64,000 nucleotides of DNA from Priestia taiwanensis (GTDB lineage Bacteria > Bacillota > Bacilli > Bacillales > Bacillaceae_G). Under the pieces are notes generated by a model. That model made no database searches, had not been told where the DNA came from, and saw only the letters and a list, made by a program, of their open reading frames with translations. The translations under genes were made by a program, and so were the position numbers. Of this stretch, positions 63,274 to 64,000 are shown piece by piece. How positions within the stretch are numbered: position 1 is the stretch's first letter; each line of letters opens with the position of its first letter. The DNA lies in assembly GCF_014638355.1 (NCBI RefSeq), contig NZ_BMFK01000001.1:186001-250000 (forward strand), given 5' to 3'.

Positions 63274-63690
63274 ATGCGAATTATACACGAGTTGAATAAG
63301 GCAGATAAGGATGAGGTTAATAAGAAGTTGTACGAATATAACTTAGCTCATTTTGCCGAAGAGTTTCACGGAAGGTATAAGGAAGTAAATATTTTTGTGA
63401 AAGATGAAGAGGACACGGTGCGTGGTGGTATTATCGGAGCACTCTGTTGGAACTGGTTAGAGATTCATATGTTGCATGTAGATGAAGACTTACGAAAACA
63501 AGGATATGGGAGTAAGCTACTAGCGGAAGTAGAGAAGGTTGCGAGAGAGAAAGAATGTGACTTTATTAAAGTAGATACACTTAGTTTTCAAGCATTAGAC
63601 TTCTACAAAAAGTATGGATTTGAGGTATACGGAGCATTAGAAAATGTCGGAAGGGAACATGTACATTATTATTTGAAGAAAGATTTATAA
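63274..63690 (+). CDS. GNAT-family N-acetyltransferase
   Basis: 138-residue acetyl-CoA-dependent acetyltransferase. The acetyl-CoA pyrophosphate-binding motif RKQGYGSKLLAEVEKVA is near 78-94 and the conserved FYKKYGFEVYG is near 110-120. The substrate cannot be inferred. The start lies directly after the SAP-gene stop, with GGGAGCAGGAGG before it, so the two are translated together. Confidence 0.9.
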   Translation: MRIIHELNKADKDEVNKKLYEYNLAHFAEEFHGRYKEVNIFVKDEEDTVRGGIIGALCWNWLEIHMLHVDEDLRKQGYGSKLLAEVEKVAREKECDFIKVDTLSFQALDFYKKYGFEVYGALENVGREHVHYYLKKDL

Positions 63691-63735
63691 AAAAGAGAGG
63701 AGATTTCATTCGAGGATGAAATTCCCTCTCTTTTT
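63690..63735. terminator. Bidirectional terminator between convergent genes
   Basis: AAAAAGAGAGG (63690-63700) pairs with CCTCTCTTTTT (63725-63735), and GATTTCAT/ATGAAAT extends the stem. It separates the GNAT gene from the minus-strand gene. Confidence 0.92.
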
Positions 63736-63770
63736 ATGAATTTATTAATTGTCGTGAATAAAAAATGTGT

Positions 63771-64000
63771 TTATTTCATTGCCACATAAATTTCGACCTG
63801 ACAATTAGTTGGGTCGTTATAACGTTCATCATAAAACTCAAAATCATACGTGAAGGCACGAGCGTTTTCCTTCGACCATTGCCATATATATTGCCACGTT
63901 TCAAAGACGATTTCTGGTAATACGCCTTTTCGTGATGTAAAGATTGCGTATCGGCCACCTGGAATTGTTTGTGCCACCATGTTAGTTGGTACATCGGACG
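63771..64000 (-). CDS. GyrI-like effector-binding-domain protein, 3' part only
   Basis: The minus-strand frame is open to the window edge, so only the C-terminal about 75 residues are seen. VPTNMVAQTIPGGRYAIFTSRKG, WQYIWQWS, DFEFYDERYND and the final VEIYVAMK are typical of the GyrI-like/bacterial transcription activator effector-binding domain found alone or at the end of AraC- or MerR-type regulators. Which of these it is depends on the upstream part outside the window. The internal ATG at 63978-63980 is not the true start. Confidence 0.8.
   Translation of the reverse strand, partial: SDVPTNMVAQTIPGGRYAIFTSRKGVLPEIVFETWQYIWQWSKENARAFTYDFEFYDERYNDPTNCQVEIYVAMK

Noticed and set aside
1-64000. 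CRISPR arrays, tRNA or rRNA genes, prophage and intact insertion sequences
   Set aside because: No regularly spaced repeats, no tRNA or rRNA signatures and no transposase or integrase genes were seen on either strand.

Overview
The window is AT-rich DNA from a low-GC Gram-positive bacterium, most probably a Bacillus or close relative. The evidence is strong GGAGG-type ribosome binding sites, GTG and TTG starts, a Firmicutes-type VII secretion locus, TagGH/LCP wall-polymer genes, cobalamin and FMN riboswitches and many intrinsic terminators. No rRNA, tRNA, CRISPR array or intact insertion sequence was seen.

Region 1 (1-18319) is a type VII secretion locus on the + strand: esaA, essA, esaB, essB, essC. 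It is followed by a cargo module made of a lipoprotein, a lipase-domain candidate effector, a small helical protein and a DUF4176 protein. Downstream lies an accessory tail with a second lipoprotein, a frameshifted third lipoprotein, three intact polytopic membrane proteins of one family and a fourth broken by a stop codon. Short degraded pieces of the lipase and lipoprotein genes lie between them. I read this as a lipase/immunity module that was amplified and then decayed.

Region 2 (18373-26939) is a corrinoid uptake and salvage operon behind a cobalamin riboswitch: btuF, btuC, btuD (with an unexplained C-terminal extension), cobU, cobQ, cobS, cobC, a degenerate CobU-like protein, a PurM/ThiL-like protein (possible alpha-ribazole kinase) and a PduO-type adenosyltransferase. 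A secreted M23/LysM peptidase gene follows after a terminator.

Region 3 (28009-53478) holds two paralogous wall-glycopolymer clusters. Both contain two GT4 glycosyltransferases, a WecC-type nucleotide-sugar dehydrogenase, TagG, TagH and an LCP ligase in the same order. Cluster 1 carries two GT2-TagF fusion proteins. Cluster 2 instead carries a coiled-coil protein, a two-domain glycosyltransferase and an alpha/beta hydrolase, and its TagH has an extracytoplasmic SH3 domain. Cluster 2 ends with galU, and a decayed galU fragment lies after cluster 1, so the ancestral unit probably ended in galU.

Region 4 (54113-64000) is mostly housekeeping: an acyltransferase, a small unknown protein, an FMN riboswitch with ribU, an EamA transporter, a DUF2238 membrane protein, a palindromic intergenic repeat, a MoxR ATPase/VWA pair, an HXXEE membrane protein, a SAP-domain protein, a GNAT acetyltransferase and the 3' end of a GyrI-like gene on the minus strand.
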